Shown: piece by piece, positions 53,760-61,341 of the stretch
How positions within the stretch are numbered: position 1 is the first letter of the stretch
Layout: each line of letters starts with the position of its first letter
Assembly (NCBI RefSeq): GCF_003583985.1
Contig: NZ_QXML01000006.1
Location: forward strand, 287,391 to 351,390
Source: Algoriphagus lacus
Lineage (GTDB): Bacteria > Bacteroidota > Bacteroidia > Cytophagales > Cyclobacteriaceae
Reading direction: 5' to 3'
DNA length: 64,000 nt
Made by a program: the position numbers and the translations under genes
The notes under the pieces: generated by a model
Database searches by the model: none
What the model saw: the letters and a program-made list of their open reading frames with translations, nothing else
Told to the model about the DNA's origin: nothing

Positions 53760-54086
53760 ATGATAAATAAGAAAGTTCTGGTTTTTTTTGCGGTTTTTGC
53801 AATTCTTATTTTATTATTCGAGACTTTTATCAACTATGATTTCCCAGATGTTATTGAATCACAATTGGAGGAATTAAAGAATAATAAAGAAGTTCTAGAC
53901 CAAATTGGTGGGTATGATTCATTTGAATATCAATACAATGAAAATGAATTAAAATCTGATACGTTGAGGGTTAAAATAACAGTTTATGGTAAGGAAAGAA
54001 AAGTTTTGAAAAATGTATCTTTTGTTAAAGATGGTGATGATTGGAAAGTTTATGATTCGCAATTAATTTATACTGACTTATACTAA
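53760..54086 (+). CDS. Small membrane-anchored protein of unknown function, 108 aa
   Basis: An N-terminal membrane anchor (KVLVFFAVFAILILLFETF) is followed by an extracytoplasmic domain of ~85 residues with charged strands (KSDTLRVKITVYGKERKVLKNVSF). ATG 53760; the frame upstream to 53664 is less likely coding. AT-rich like the preceding gene, and the two share style, perhaps an acquired pair. Confidence 0.65.
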   Translation: MINKKVLVFFAVFAILILLFETFINYDFPDVIESQLEELKNNKEVLDQIGGYDSFEYQYNENELKSDTLRVKITVYGKERKVLKNVSFVKDGDDWKVYDSQLIYTDLY

Positions 54087-54149
54087 ATTGCTTCTACTCC
54101 TGCTGATTGTAGTTTGAGGATGAATTTTAAAAATAAGTATACAAGGAAA

Positions 54150-54234
54150 AATCCCCCCTAGCTCTCCTCTAAAGAAATAGGGAGTTGCCTCAAGTAACCT
54201 CAGTCCTCTTTTCTTTTTGTTAAGGCGAATTTAA
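54150..54234. repeat. Truncated copy of the MITE-like element
   Basis: AATCCCCC left end (54150), then GGGAGTTGCCTCAAG...AACCTC.GTCCTC.TTTCTT.TTGTTAAGGCGAA(G)TTTA aligned to 50357-50437 with small gaps. The right inverted end is missing; homology stops near 54234, on the stop codon of the aspartoacylase-like gene. Confidence 0.7.
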
Positions 54235-55184
54235 AGAACCCCAATCGCACAGAGCGGATCATTGGTGGTAATGGCCAGCGAAGTGACCAAGTACAAAACT
54301 ATGCCATCCGAATCGGATAGGTATTCCGCTTTGACCGTCCCAAAATAATCCCGGATTTCACCCAACTTCTGGCCTTTTTTCACCCGGTCTTCCAATTGCA
54401 CGGCAGGGTACCAGCATCCATCCTCGGTGGCGGTGGTCACCAGCATTTTTTCCAAAAAAGCCACTTGATGCTGCTCGACTGCTCCCGGAATCACCTCCAA
54501 AGACCGCAGGACATTTCGTACGGCCGCTTTGTATTGATCCACTTCCTCCGGACTCCAACGTCCGCATTGGCCCAATTCAGCCAAAAAGCCCGGAGTGCCT
54601 GCCTGAGCTGCGGCACCGATGGAACCATTATCAGAGACAGAGCCCACCACATAAGGAAATCCCAGCAGGGCAGAGGCCAGGCGGGATTGTTCCGCTTTCG
54701 CAGGATCACCCAACTTGGAGTAAATCACAAAAGGAACCAAGCCCTCATGAATATCCCCACCATGGAGATCCAGGAAGAAATCTGCGGCTTGCTGAAGCTG
54801 ATAAACGGCATAGGCAATCCGCTCACTGACCGTCCCCGTGGCTTTTCCGGGAAAGACCCTGTTTAGGTTCTTTCCGTCAAAGGGGCCATAATACTGCATG
54901 CGGGCCAAAAATGCCGCTGTATTTACCGGAGAGATAATCAGAATCGTGCCCGAAACCTCCGCCGGATCCAGCTCATTGGCCAACTGAATCGCCGTCTCAA
55001 TACAGGGATATTCCCCGCCGTGAACACCTCCGGTGAGCAGGATGGCCTTTCCCGGCTTGGCTCCATGGATAAAGGTAAACGGCATTTCGACCGGCGTTCC
55101 GGGTACAGGGATAAATCCCCGAACCTTCGAGTTGGGAGTAGGGGTCTTACCTGCCGGAAAGTGAGGGTGAATCAGTTGGATCAT
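54231..55184 (-). CDS. Succinylglutamate desuccinylase/aspartoacylase family protein (second paralogue)
   Basis: 317 residues from ATG 55184 (MIQLIHPHF); the longer frame from 55271 is leader. Zinc motifs GGVHGGEYPC (His, Glu) and DLHGGDIHEG (His), plus GKNLNRVFPG with its Arg. Catalytic Glu probably in FLAELGQCG. C-terminal barrel (EDRVKKGQKLGEI). Same family as 26111-27055 but with different zinc-loop neighbours (HGGE against HGDE), so specificity may differ. Its stop codon lies inside a repeat element. Confidence 0.88.
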   Translation of the reverse strand: MIQLIHPHFPAGKTPTPNSKVRGFIPVPGTPVEMPFTFIHGAKPGKAILLTGGVHGGEYPCIETAIQLANELDPAEVSGTILIISPVNTAAFLARMQYYGPFDGKNLNRVFPGKATGTVSERIAYAVYQLQQAADFFLDLHGGDIHEGLVPFVIYSKLGDPAKAEQSRLASALLGFPYVVGSVSDNGSIGAAAQAGTPGFLAELGQCGRWSPEEVDQYKAAVRNVLRSLEVIPGAVEQHQVAFLEKMLVTTATEDGCWYPAVQLEDRVKKGQKLGEIRDYFGTVKAEYLSDSDGIVLYLVTSLAITTNDPLCAIGVL

Positions 55185-55301
55185 GGTTTTTGGATTGGGT
55201 TGTGGAGAATTGAAGTGCTGGGTTGAAGATAAGAAAGGGGATGATAAGTTGAGGCTAATTTTTAGCCACAAAGTCCATTCTGATTTAGCCGGAAAAAGAA
55301 A

Positions 55302-55327
55302 AAACCGGAGGAATCATCCCCCGGTTT
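55302..55327 (-). terminator. Intrinsic terminator of the 55.4-kb lipoprotein gene
   Basis: Minus strand AAACCGG / CCGGTTT with a 12-nt loop, followed by TTTTTTCTTTTT. Confidence 0.65.
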
Positions 55328-55353
55328 AAGCTTTCCTAACATGCTGTAATTCA

Positions 55354-56010
55354 TTAATGGACTTGGACATTTCCTTCAGTCCATTCTTTATAATATCCAC
55401 CATAGAAATCAAGAAAAATTTGTTCCGCCTCTTCGCATGAAAGTGCTGAACCAATTAAACTGATTGCTGTGTCAGTGTAAACATCAGGAGTAGCATTAGA
55501 TCCTTCTCCATTATCCTCAAATCCTATGAAGTAATAGGAACCATCTACCACAAACCGAATAAATGCCCGATTCCCATCAACGGTCAGGCAATCAATTGCT
55601 CCTTCACCTATATAGTTTCCTTCGGTATCCGAAAACTGAATTACGCCGACATCCATTCCTTCACTGTCTTCTTTGGCTTGAAATGAAATCACATACCCAT
55701 TAAAGAAGAAGGTACTTTGATTAATCGTTCCTCCTCCAGATGCCATGGCTACCCATTTTTTGTTGGATTTGGCAAATAAATCCACTCCCGGAGTGTATTT
55801 ATCCGGTGCCGTTCTTTTCAAACCATCAATCAGTTCATTCATGTAATCCGGTGAATCAGATAGGGAAGCAATTCGCTTTGCTACATCCTCATTGAGATTC
55901 ATGTCAGGTTCATTTTGATCTCCATCCATGGAGCAACCGTACGCAAAAACTAGGACAAACAGGAGGCCGAAAAAGCTGCCTCGGAACCGGAAAATTGTTG
56001 AGTTTTTCAT
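55354..56010 (-). CDS. Hypothetical lipoprotein, 218 aa
   Basis: Signal FFGLLFVLVFAYGC with Cys ~26. The mature protein starts Asp/Asn-rich (SMDGDQNEPDMNLNED), then has an alpha/beta region with GGGTINQSTFFFNGYVISF, DGSYYFIGFEDNGEG and a C-terminal helix SALSCEEAEQIFLDFYGGYY. No family recognised. Followed by a terminator, so probably monocistronic. The ~285 bp upstream (56011-56295) hold only the next gene's terminator and AT-rich DNA. Confidence 0.75.
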   Translation of the reverse strand: MKNSTIFRFRGSFFGLLFVLVFAYGCSMDGDQNEPDMNLNEDVAKRIASLSDSPDYMNELIDGLKRTAPDKYTPGVDLFAKSNKKWVAMASGGGTINQSTFFFNGYVISFQAKEDSEGMDVGVIQFSDTEGNYIGEGAIDCLTVDGNRAFIRFVVDGSYYFIGFEDNGEGSNATPDVYTDTAISLIGSALSCEEAEQIFLDFYGGYYKEWTEGNVQVH

Positions 56011-56239
56011 AAAATTTGAATAGTTAAAATTACCTATTCTAAGATATAATATTCTGTAATTAAATCAAAAACAGAATTTAGTATTTTTTAATAATAGAAT
56101 ACATATTATTTATTTTGTTATTTAAAATCAAAAAATTGCTGTTAAACCTGAAATTTCAAGGCTCTTATTTTCCGGACTTGATTTTTGGGATCAAAAATCC
56201 CCCGGATCCCAAACCGGAAGACCAATGACAGGCAGAAAC

Positions 56240-56273
56240 AAAAAAAGCCAGAGCCTTTTGGCCCCAGCTTTTT
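56240..56273 (-). terminator. Intrinsic terminator of the CHRD gene
   Basis: On the minus strand a long stem with G-T pairs (AAAAAGCTGGGGCC / GGCTCTGGCTTTTT) and an AAAA loop ends in T-run, 23 bp past the stop. Confidence 0.75.
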
Positions 56274-56295
56274 AATACGTTTTGGATGCTGATTC

Positions 56296-57261
56296 TTAGA
56301 AGTTACCTCTCAGTTCTCCAGAGCCGAATTTGTCAGAATGAACATTGACATAGGCATTGCCTGTTCGCATCGCTTCTCTCAAGATGATCAAGTCCCCACC
56401 TAAAAGTGGACCACTTAGCATGGGAGCGGTGATGGTGCCTTTTGCATAGACTCCGGATACCGGACCTGATACTTTATCTCCTCTCAAGGTGAAAACAACC
56501 GGGCCGTTAGTCCCTGGTTTCCCGAAGTGGATATGTGAAAATCTCACATCAGAGATCCCGTCCACATTAACCTGAAAGTCAATTCCCTGTCCATCCGGAT
56601 TTACCTGGAATTTGGCGACACCAGTTGCATCGGTCATGACCATCGGCACTTCATTGGCGCCGGAGAGTTTCACCAACCAGTTTTTGTTGAAATCAGGTTG
56701 GATCATGCTGACCTGTCCTCTGAGTTCGCCACCTCTGTTGTTTGCGGTGTGGATGTTTACATAGATCTTACCTTCCTTCATGGCATCGATCAAGGCGGTC
56801 AGTTCTGCACCGGCCAATGGACCGGAAAGACCCGCTTTGGTAATCATTCCAGTCATAATCACGCCATTCTGCAATCCGGCAGCAGGCTGGGCAGGAATCA
56901 AGGTGACCACCACCGGACCGTTTTGCCCGATTACATTCTGATGCAGGTGTGCAAAAATAATCCCTGTGGTATTGGCTACCCGCAATTCAAAACTGATTGC
57001 ATTGCCACCGTCAGTCACTTGGAAACTGGCTGCACCCGAACCGGGGGCATTGACTTCAGGCACTTCCTCTTTTCCGGTCAGAAATGCTCCAAACTCCATA
57101 AAGTTTCCCTTACGTGCATTTTCATCCCCAGTGCTGGCCAGCGCATTTTCTGCTTCGGCAGTTGGAGCGATAGGCGCTTCTTCTGTCATCGTTTGACAGG
57201 ATACAGCTCCAAGGCACAAAAGCGCCATCAGAGCAAGTCGATTGTAGTTGATTTTAAACAT
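56296..57261 (-). CDS. CHRD domain lipoprotein, two repeats
   Basis: 321 residues with a lipoprotein signal (LMALLCLGAVSC, Cys ~22) and a low-complexity Ala/Glu linker. Two CHRD domains: ~55-185 (AFLTGKEEVPEVNAPGSGAASFQV, FAHLHQN, NIHTANNRGGELRGQ) and ~190-321 (VKLSGANEVPMVMTDATGVAKFQV, FSHIHFG, NVHSDKFGSGELRG). CHRD domains occur in chordin and in bacterial surface proteins; the role here is unknown. Single gene with its own terminator. Confidence 0.93.
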   Translation of the reverse strand: MFKINYNRLALMALLCLGAVSCQTMTEEAPIAPTAEAENALASTGDENARKGNFMEFGAFLTGKEEVPEVNAPGSGAASFQVTDGGNAISFELRVANTTGIIFAHLHQNVIGQNGPVVVTLIPAQPAAGLQNGVIMTGMITKAGLSGPLAGAELTALIDAMKEGKIYVNIHTANNRGGELRGQVSMIQPDFNKNWLVKLSGANEVPMVMTDATGVAKFQVNPDGQGIDFQVNVDGISDVRFSHIHFGKPGTNGPVVFTLRGDKVSGPVSGVYAKGTITAPMLSGPLLGGDLIILREAMRTGNAYVNVHSDKFGSGELRGNF

Positions 57262-57565
57262 TGATTTGTGGTTTATTATGAAAAATTGAATTAGTAATCA
57301 CTCACTTACGAACCTACCACAGTCACTGGATTGACAGATTGAAAATAAAACTGGAAAAAAATGAGTTTGTTCTCGGTTCGGTTTCAGAGCCACCAATAGG
57401 AAGAGAGTTAATGTAGGCTGAACGGCTGTCCGGTGATAATCAAAGATTTAAAAGCAGGGATGAAAGCGATTTTTTTAAAACTATTTTTTCTTTTGTTTTT
57501 CAACTAAAGAGCTTAACTTAAGCTTACAGTTTTTAAATAATTCTTTCATTTAAACCTCTTTTTTT
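57262..57565. other. Intergenic between divergent genes
   Basis: 304 bp, AT-rich toward the right. A 15-bp palindrome AGCTTAA-C-TTAAGCT lies at 57510-57524, about 42 bp before the 57566 start. No credible frame, no -7 box of exact consensus. Confidence 0.55.
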
Positions 57566-58036
57566 ATGGAAAACAAAGTTTCCATCGAGATCCCACCGGC
57601 GGATCTCCAGGCGGTCAAGGACGCCCTCCAGATTGTAGGGAATATTTTAAATCCCTACCTGATTGCACTCACAGATGATGAGCGTCGCACGATGCTCAAA
57701 ATGGGTGAGGCCACGGAACCTTTCGTAGGAAAGGTCATGGACTATGTGGTATCCAATCCACAGTTTCTCAATCCGTTTACGGATGTACCGGAAATGCAAA
57801 AGGACTGGAAAGCGATTTCCCAATTGCTTCCCGTCTTTCGCACGATGGATCAGATTTGCAGCAACCTCAATGATACCTTGATGGAAGCTGGCAAGGAAGT
57901 ACTGGAACCTGCGCTGGCCTATTACAATGCGGTCAAAATGGGGGTTCGCATGAATGTGCCCGATGCCAAGCCTATCTATGAGGAACTTCGCAAACGCTGG
58001 GAGAAAAGGCGGAAACCCAACCAGGAAGAAGCCTAG
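57566..58036 (+). CDS. Conserved hypothetical helical protein, 156 aa
   Basis: Soluble, apparently all-helical (LQAVKDALQIVGNILNPYLIAL, DERRTMLKMGEATEPFVGKVMDYV, DQICSNLNDTLMEAGKEVLEPALAYYNAVKMG) with a basic tail KRWEKRRKPNQEEA. No signal peptide. Function unknown; I recall similar unnamed proteins in Bacteroidota. ATG 57566 preceded by a T-rich leader. A strong terminator follows. Confidence 0.78.
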   Translation: MENKVSIEIPPADLQAVKDALQIVGNILNPYLIALTDDERRTMLKMGEATEPFVGKVMDYVVSNPQFLNPFTDVPEMQKDWKAISQLLPVFRTMDQICSNLNDTLMEAGKEVLEPALAYYNAVKMGVRMNVPDAKPIYEELRKRWEKRRKPNQEEA

Positions 58037-58066
58037 TTCTGGGAGTTAAAGTTGCTTGCTTACCCT

Positions 58067-58096
58067 AAAGGCCGAGTGGAATCACTCGGCCTTTTC
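58067..58096 (+). terminator. Intrinsic terminator
   Basis: 12-bp perfect stem AAAGGCCGAGTG / CACTCGGCCTTT with a 4-nt loop and T-run, 31 bp past the stop of the 156-aa gene. Confidence 0.9.
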
Positions 58097-58118
58097 TTGT
58101 TTTTAGACTTGGGCAGCT

Positions 58119-58286
58119 CCTTAGAATCGAACTTCAAAAGCTCAACTTCAAGCTTCGGAAGGTCAAATTCAGGCTTCTGAGCTCCAAATTCAAGCTTCAG
58201 AAGCTCAATGTTAAGCTTCTGAACTCCAACATTTAGCTTTCGAGGGAAAAGAAAAAGCCTCTGAGCATCATGCATGAACCTCTGAG
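58119..58286. repeat. 21-bp tandem repeat (about 8 units)
   Basis: Units of 21 bp with consensus close to CTCCAAATTCAAGCTTCAGAA; the best are 58140-58160, 58182-58202 and 58203-58223, with the outer units decayed. Translated on the minus strand (58060-58275) it gives heptads like KLxxE/NxL, which may be chance from the period. Confidence 0.8.
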
Positions 58287-58410
58287 GGATTCCATTGAAG
58301 CAAATTGGGAATACTTAATCCCGATTTGCTTCACCTGTAAGGCAAAAAGCCTCAAGCTTGAAGCAATTAAGCTTACGCTTGAGGTCTTTTGGGATTCCAA
58401 TGAAGCAAAT
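58286..58410. repeat. Structured repeat: direct repeats and long hairpin
   Basis: GGGATTCCATTGAAGCAAAT at 58286-58305 recurs with one change at 58391-58410. TGAAGCAAATTGGGA / TCCCGATTTGCTTCA (58296-58333) is a 15-bp stem with 8-nt loop. CCTCAAGC / GCTTGAGG (58350-58384) forms a second hairpin. No recognisable gene in the ~550 bp between 58036 and 58584 otherwise. Confidence 0.7.
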
Positions 58411-58583
58411 AAGCTTAACCGAATCCTTATTTGGCTTTCTGGAGATGCAAATAAGGGTGAATGTGGAGTTTAAAAGGTAGGTTCTAAAAGGGGAGGGGGA
58501 ATTTCCCAAGACAGAATTCTTACAAAAGAGTTGGGCTTAACCTTGGTTTTCCTATTCCAATCTAATCCTCTAATTTTCCGATA

Positions 58584-59045
58584 GTGAATCCAAAAAAGTA
58601 CATACGGCCCAAAGTAGCAATTCCTGTTTTCTGCGAGGAAAACGGCTTTTATACCACTGCTCAGCGCTCGTATAACATGTCCCAAATCCGATCCAAGGGA
58701 ACGAAGCCGGAGCTCCTTCTCAAAAAAGCACTTTGGCAGGCAGGTATCAGATATAAAACTCCCAAGAAACCACTTCCAGGAAAGCCTGACATCAGTCTGA
58801 AAAAATACAAGCTGGTCATTTTTGTGGATGGTGCCTTCTGGCATGGCTACGATTGGGAAACCCGAAAACATGCCATCAAATCCAACCGGGAATTCTGGAT
58901 CGCCAAAATTGAACGAAATATCCAACGCGATCAGGAAGTCAATGCCTACTACCAATCCAAGGGTTGGACAGTGTTACGGTTTTGGGATTTTGAGGTGAAA
59001 GGAGAGGTGGGAAGATGTTTGAAAGGAATTTTAGATTTTCTCTGA
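58584..59045 (+). CDS. Vsr-like (very short patch repair) endonuclease, zinc-ligand-less subtype
   Basis: 153 residues from GTG 58584. Vsr fold: RSYNMSQIRSKGTKPE (Glu43), LPGKPDIS (catalytic Asp69), FVDGAFWHGYDW (His87), then IERNIQRDQEV, GWTVLRFWDF. Metal and catalytic positions (Glu43, Asp69, His87) are kept, but the four zinc ligands of E. coli Vsr are replaced: Ala84, Tyr89 or Gly88, Trp91 and Phe136. True Vsr nicks T:G mismatches and needs a Dcm-type methylase, which is absent here. It is convergent with the DUF2357 gene (4-bp gap), so it belongs to the locus by place but not by transcript. Confidence 0.85.
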   Translation: MNPKKYIRPKVAIPVFCEENGFYTTAQRSYNMSQIRSKGTKPELLLKKALWQAGIRYKTPKKPLPGKPDISLKKYKLVIFVDGAFWHGYDWETRKHAIKSNREFWIAKIERNIQRDQEVNAYYQSKGWTVLRFWDFEVKGEVGRCLKGILDFL

Positions 59046-59049
59046 CCTT

Positions 59050-61338
59050 TCAAGTTTTTTCTTTTACTAATTCGGATAAACTTGTTGTAAAAGGAAAAGG
59101 TGAGGCATTTCGACTTTTGAAATTTTTTAAATTCTTGAAATTCCACGTTTTCCCAAGTAATTCCCTTTCGGTCACAGGCTCCAAATCAATGACCAAATAA
59201 AATTCATGGGAAGGACTAGGGTATTTAAGTTTCAATAAATCATTTTTAGAATAAACCTTCGGCCCTTTACTTACAATCTTCCAAAGCTTGGAGGAGTCTT
59301 TGTCTCCTTCTGTATGGAGCAATAAATATTTTGAACTGACAGTCTGGTAATCCAATACAAGTGAACCATTCCCAGTTCCTGTCCGGAAATTGTATTTTCT
59401 CTCTTTTTCTATCCACTTTAATTGCTCCGGTGATTTATAAAAACCAACCAAAACAAAAGTCTCGTCAGGAATCAGGCTTCTGTTTACACCATAAGGCTCG
59501 GGAAGAAATTCATTTACCCGGTCATCATCTCTAGGAACACTTTTGTAAACCTCGTAGGATTTTAAGGCAATTTTTTCCCTTTGCGATGCACGGTTTATAA
59601 AATGATCAATGACTTGCTTGATAAAAGTTTCGAGTTCTTTGGTCCCATCATCCATTTTTGACGGTCGAACTGGAAAAGCTCCCAATCCGGGGATGATCTC
59701 ATGAAATCCCTTTCTTTCAATCGGGATAGTTCCGGGATACAAAACATAGGCTCCGCCTGTTCTTCGTATAGCATCTTTGTAAGCATGCATTTTCAGGAGA
59801 TCCGCATTTTTATAAATACCTTTTCTGTTAGCCGACTTTTCTTCATCCAAACCCTCATCCTGATCAGTAATCTGAAAAATGTTATCCACCTTATACTTGG
59901 CATCAAAGTGAATATGTACAATCACTTCTTCTTTCTCAGCCTGTTTTCTTTTTATTCCTTGGGGCCATACTGAAAGCGAATAATCTGGCCGAAGGGTAGT
60001 GGTCCAACTTCCTGATTTAGGGTAGTCAGCTTTTCCTGTAAACGATCTATTGTAATTAAACTGAATATTAAACTTCCGACTACCTGAGTTAAACACTCCC
60101 TTTAGAGCGGTGAATTTTCCCTGTTTAAGTTTGATATTTAATCCTTCATCTTTAATTGAAATCAACTTTTCCAATTTCTTGGGTTCGATTTCAAACAGGT
60201 GTTGAAGTATTTCGAGCAACTTGAAGAAAAGCCAATATTCGTAAAGCGTGGCAATATCCTTTTTGCCTCCTTCATATACATCTTCTCCGCCTTTCCAGAT
60301 CAGTTTGGCTGCCAAGTCAAACATCAGCCATACTCTTAAAACTTCCCGATATCCTTCTTTTCTTTGAAGAACAGGGCTGTTTAACTTCAACAGATGAGGT
60401 GCGGAAATCTCACTGAAAACGGCATGGTGTAAATGATTTTCCAGTTCGCTTACCAATCGGTCTGATTCCTTGGTTAGCTGACTTTGTGCGTTGAGTTTCT
60501 TTGCCTTGGCATTGATTTCCACACAAAACTTTAAAAAGGTTTCCAAGGCATACTTGATAAATCGATTCTCTGGGGTATCTACTGAATCCACCTTTCTGGA
60601 AGAAAGTATTTTGGCAGGGACAGAGTCCAAACCATATCCGACCAATGGGTGAAAAGCAGGAATCTTAATCCGGTTTTTGCCTTTAATAAGTTCGGTAACT
60701 GAATTTCTGGAAAAGCGTCGCACATTCCGTACATCCTTCAGTTCCGTCTCTTCCTCCCATTTGGTGTTGAGAAAGGAAACTATTCGATGGACTGCCTCAT
60801 TAAATTCCGAAGTCCCTATGATTGACTTTAAAAAAATAAAGCGCTGATAGAGCACATTCTCCGAAATGTCTTTTTCAAAATTCGGTTCAAAGTTTTGAAA
60901 GACAGGGGAATTGATCTGAAGAAGTAAATCAGTACACTTCTCAGTGATGTATTCCAGCATATCCCGATAATCATCCCGATAGCCTGTTTTTCGGGATCTG
61001 ACCTCCAGAGGGATTTTCTTAATCGGGATATCATTCCCTTTTTTCAGGAGATTTAGGTATAGCGTTCCTACATAAATGTTGGGTGCTAAGATTCCTGAAT
61101 AAGGTCTGATGTAAGATGGCTGAACAATGTTTGCGTTGCCGGCTTCTAATGAATATTCTGGGATGTTTAAATTATACTCGTAAAAGCAACCCTCTAACAG
61201 CTGATACCTGGCTTCGTTGTTTTCCAAGCTTTCCTGTTCCTCATCAAAAAGTGTCCCGTCCTGTTTTTCAAGGATTTCCAAAACCAATCCGTTTTCTACC
61301 TCGGACAGGTCAATCGATATGTTGGAATCGGTCGGCAT
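59050..61338 (-). CDS. DUF2357 / PD-(D/E)xK nuclease, McrC-like subunit
   Basis: 762 residues. The N-terminal 300 form the DUF2357 region (with the HPLVGYGLDSVPAKI and DTPENRFIKYALETFLKF landmarks), then a PD-(D/E)xK nuclease: LRPD with Asp452 and FDAKYK with Asp479 and Lys481. Such proteins pair with McrB-type motors as the DNA-cutting McrC-like subunit of modification-dependent systems. It starts 3 bp after the McrB-like stop (operon). The C-terminal ~120 residues after KTWNFKNL look like a poorly conserved extension. Confidence 0.85.
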   Translation of the reverse strand: MPTDSNISIDLSEVENGLVLEILEKQDGTLFDEEQESLENNEARYQLLEGCFYEYNLNIPEYSLEAGNANIVQPSYIRPYSGILAPNIYVGTLYLNLLKKGNDIPIKKIPLEVRSRKTGYRDDYRDMLEYITEKCTDLLLQINSPVFQNFEPNFEKDISENVLYQRFIFLKSIIGTSEFNEAVHRIVSFLNTKWEEETELKDVRNVRRFSRNSVTELIKGKNRIKIPAFHPLVGYGLDSVPAKILSSRKVDSVDTPENRFIKYALETFLKFCVEINAKAKKLNAQSQLTKESDRLVSELENHLHHAVFSEISAPHLLKLNSPVLQRKEGYREVLRVWLMFDLAAKLIWKGGEDVYEGGKKDIATLYEYWLFFKLLEILQHLFEIEPKKLEKLISIKDEGLNIKLKQGKFTALKGVFNSGSRKFNIQFNYNRSFTGKADYPKSGSWTTTLRPDYSLSVWPQGIKRKQAEKEEVIVHIHFDAKYKVDNIFQITDQDEGLDEEKSANRKGIYKNADLLKMHAYKDAIRRTGGAYVLYPGTIPIERKGFHEIIPGLGAFPVRPSKMDDGTKELETFIKQVIDHFINRASQREKIALKSYEVYKSVPRDDDRVNEFLPEPYGVNRSLIPDETFVLVGFYKSPEQLKWIEKERKYNFRTGTGNGSLVLDYQTVSSKYLLLHTEGDKDSSKLWKIVSKGPKVYSKNDLLKLKYPSPSHEFYLVIDLEPVTERELLGKTWNFKNLKNFKSRNASPFPFTTSLSELVKEKT

Positions 61339-61341
61339 GGA

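Noticed and set aside
58060..58275. Minus-strand frame of 71 codons with a heptad pattern
   Set aside because: It is the translation of the 21-bp tandem repeat and continues through the terminator stem of the neighbouring gene; a genuine gene is unlikely.
58119..58410. Possible CRISPR array
   Set aside because: The units are contiguous 21-bp repeats without unique spacers of similar length, and no cas gene is present.
58270..58473. Plus-strand 67-codon frame in the hairpin region
   Set aside because: It lies across inverted repeats, has no recognisable protein features and competes with another frame on the opposite strand (58315-58509).
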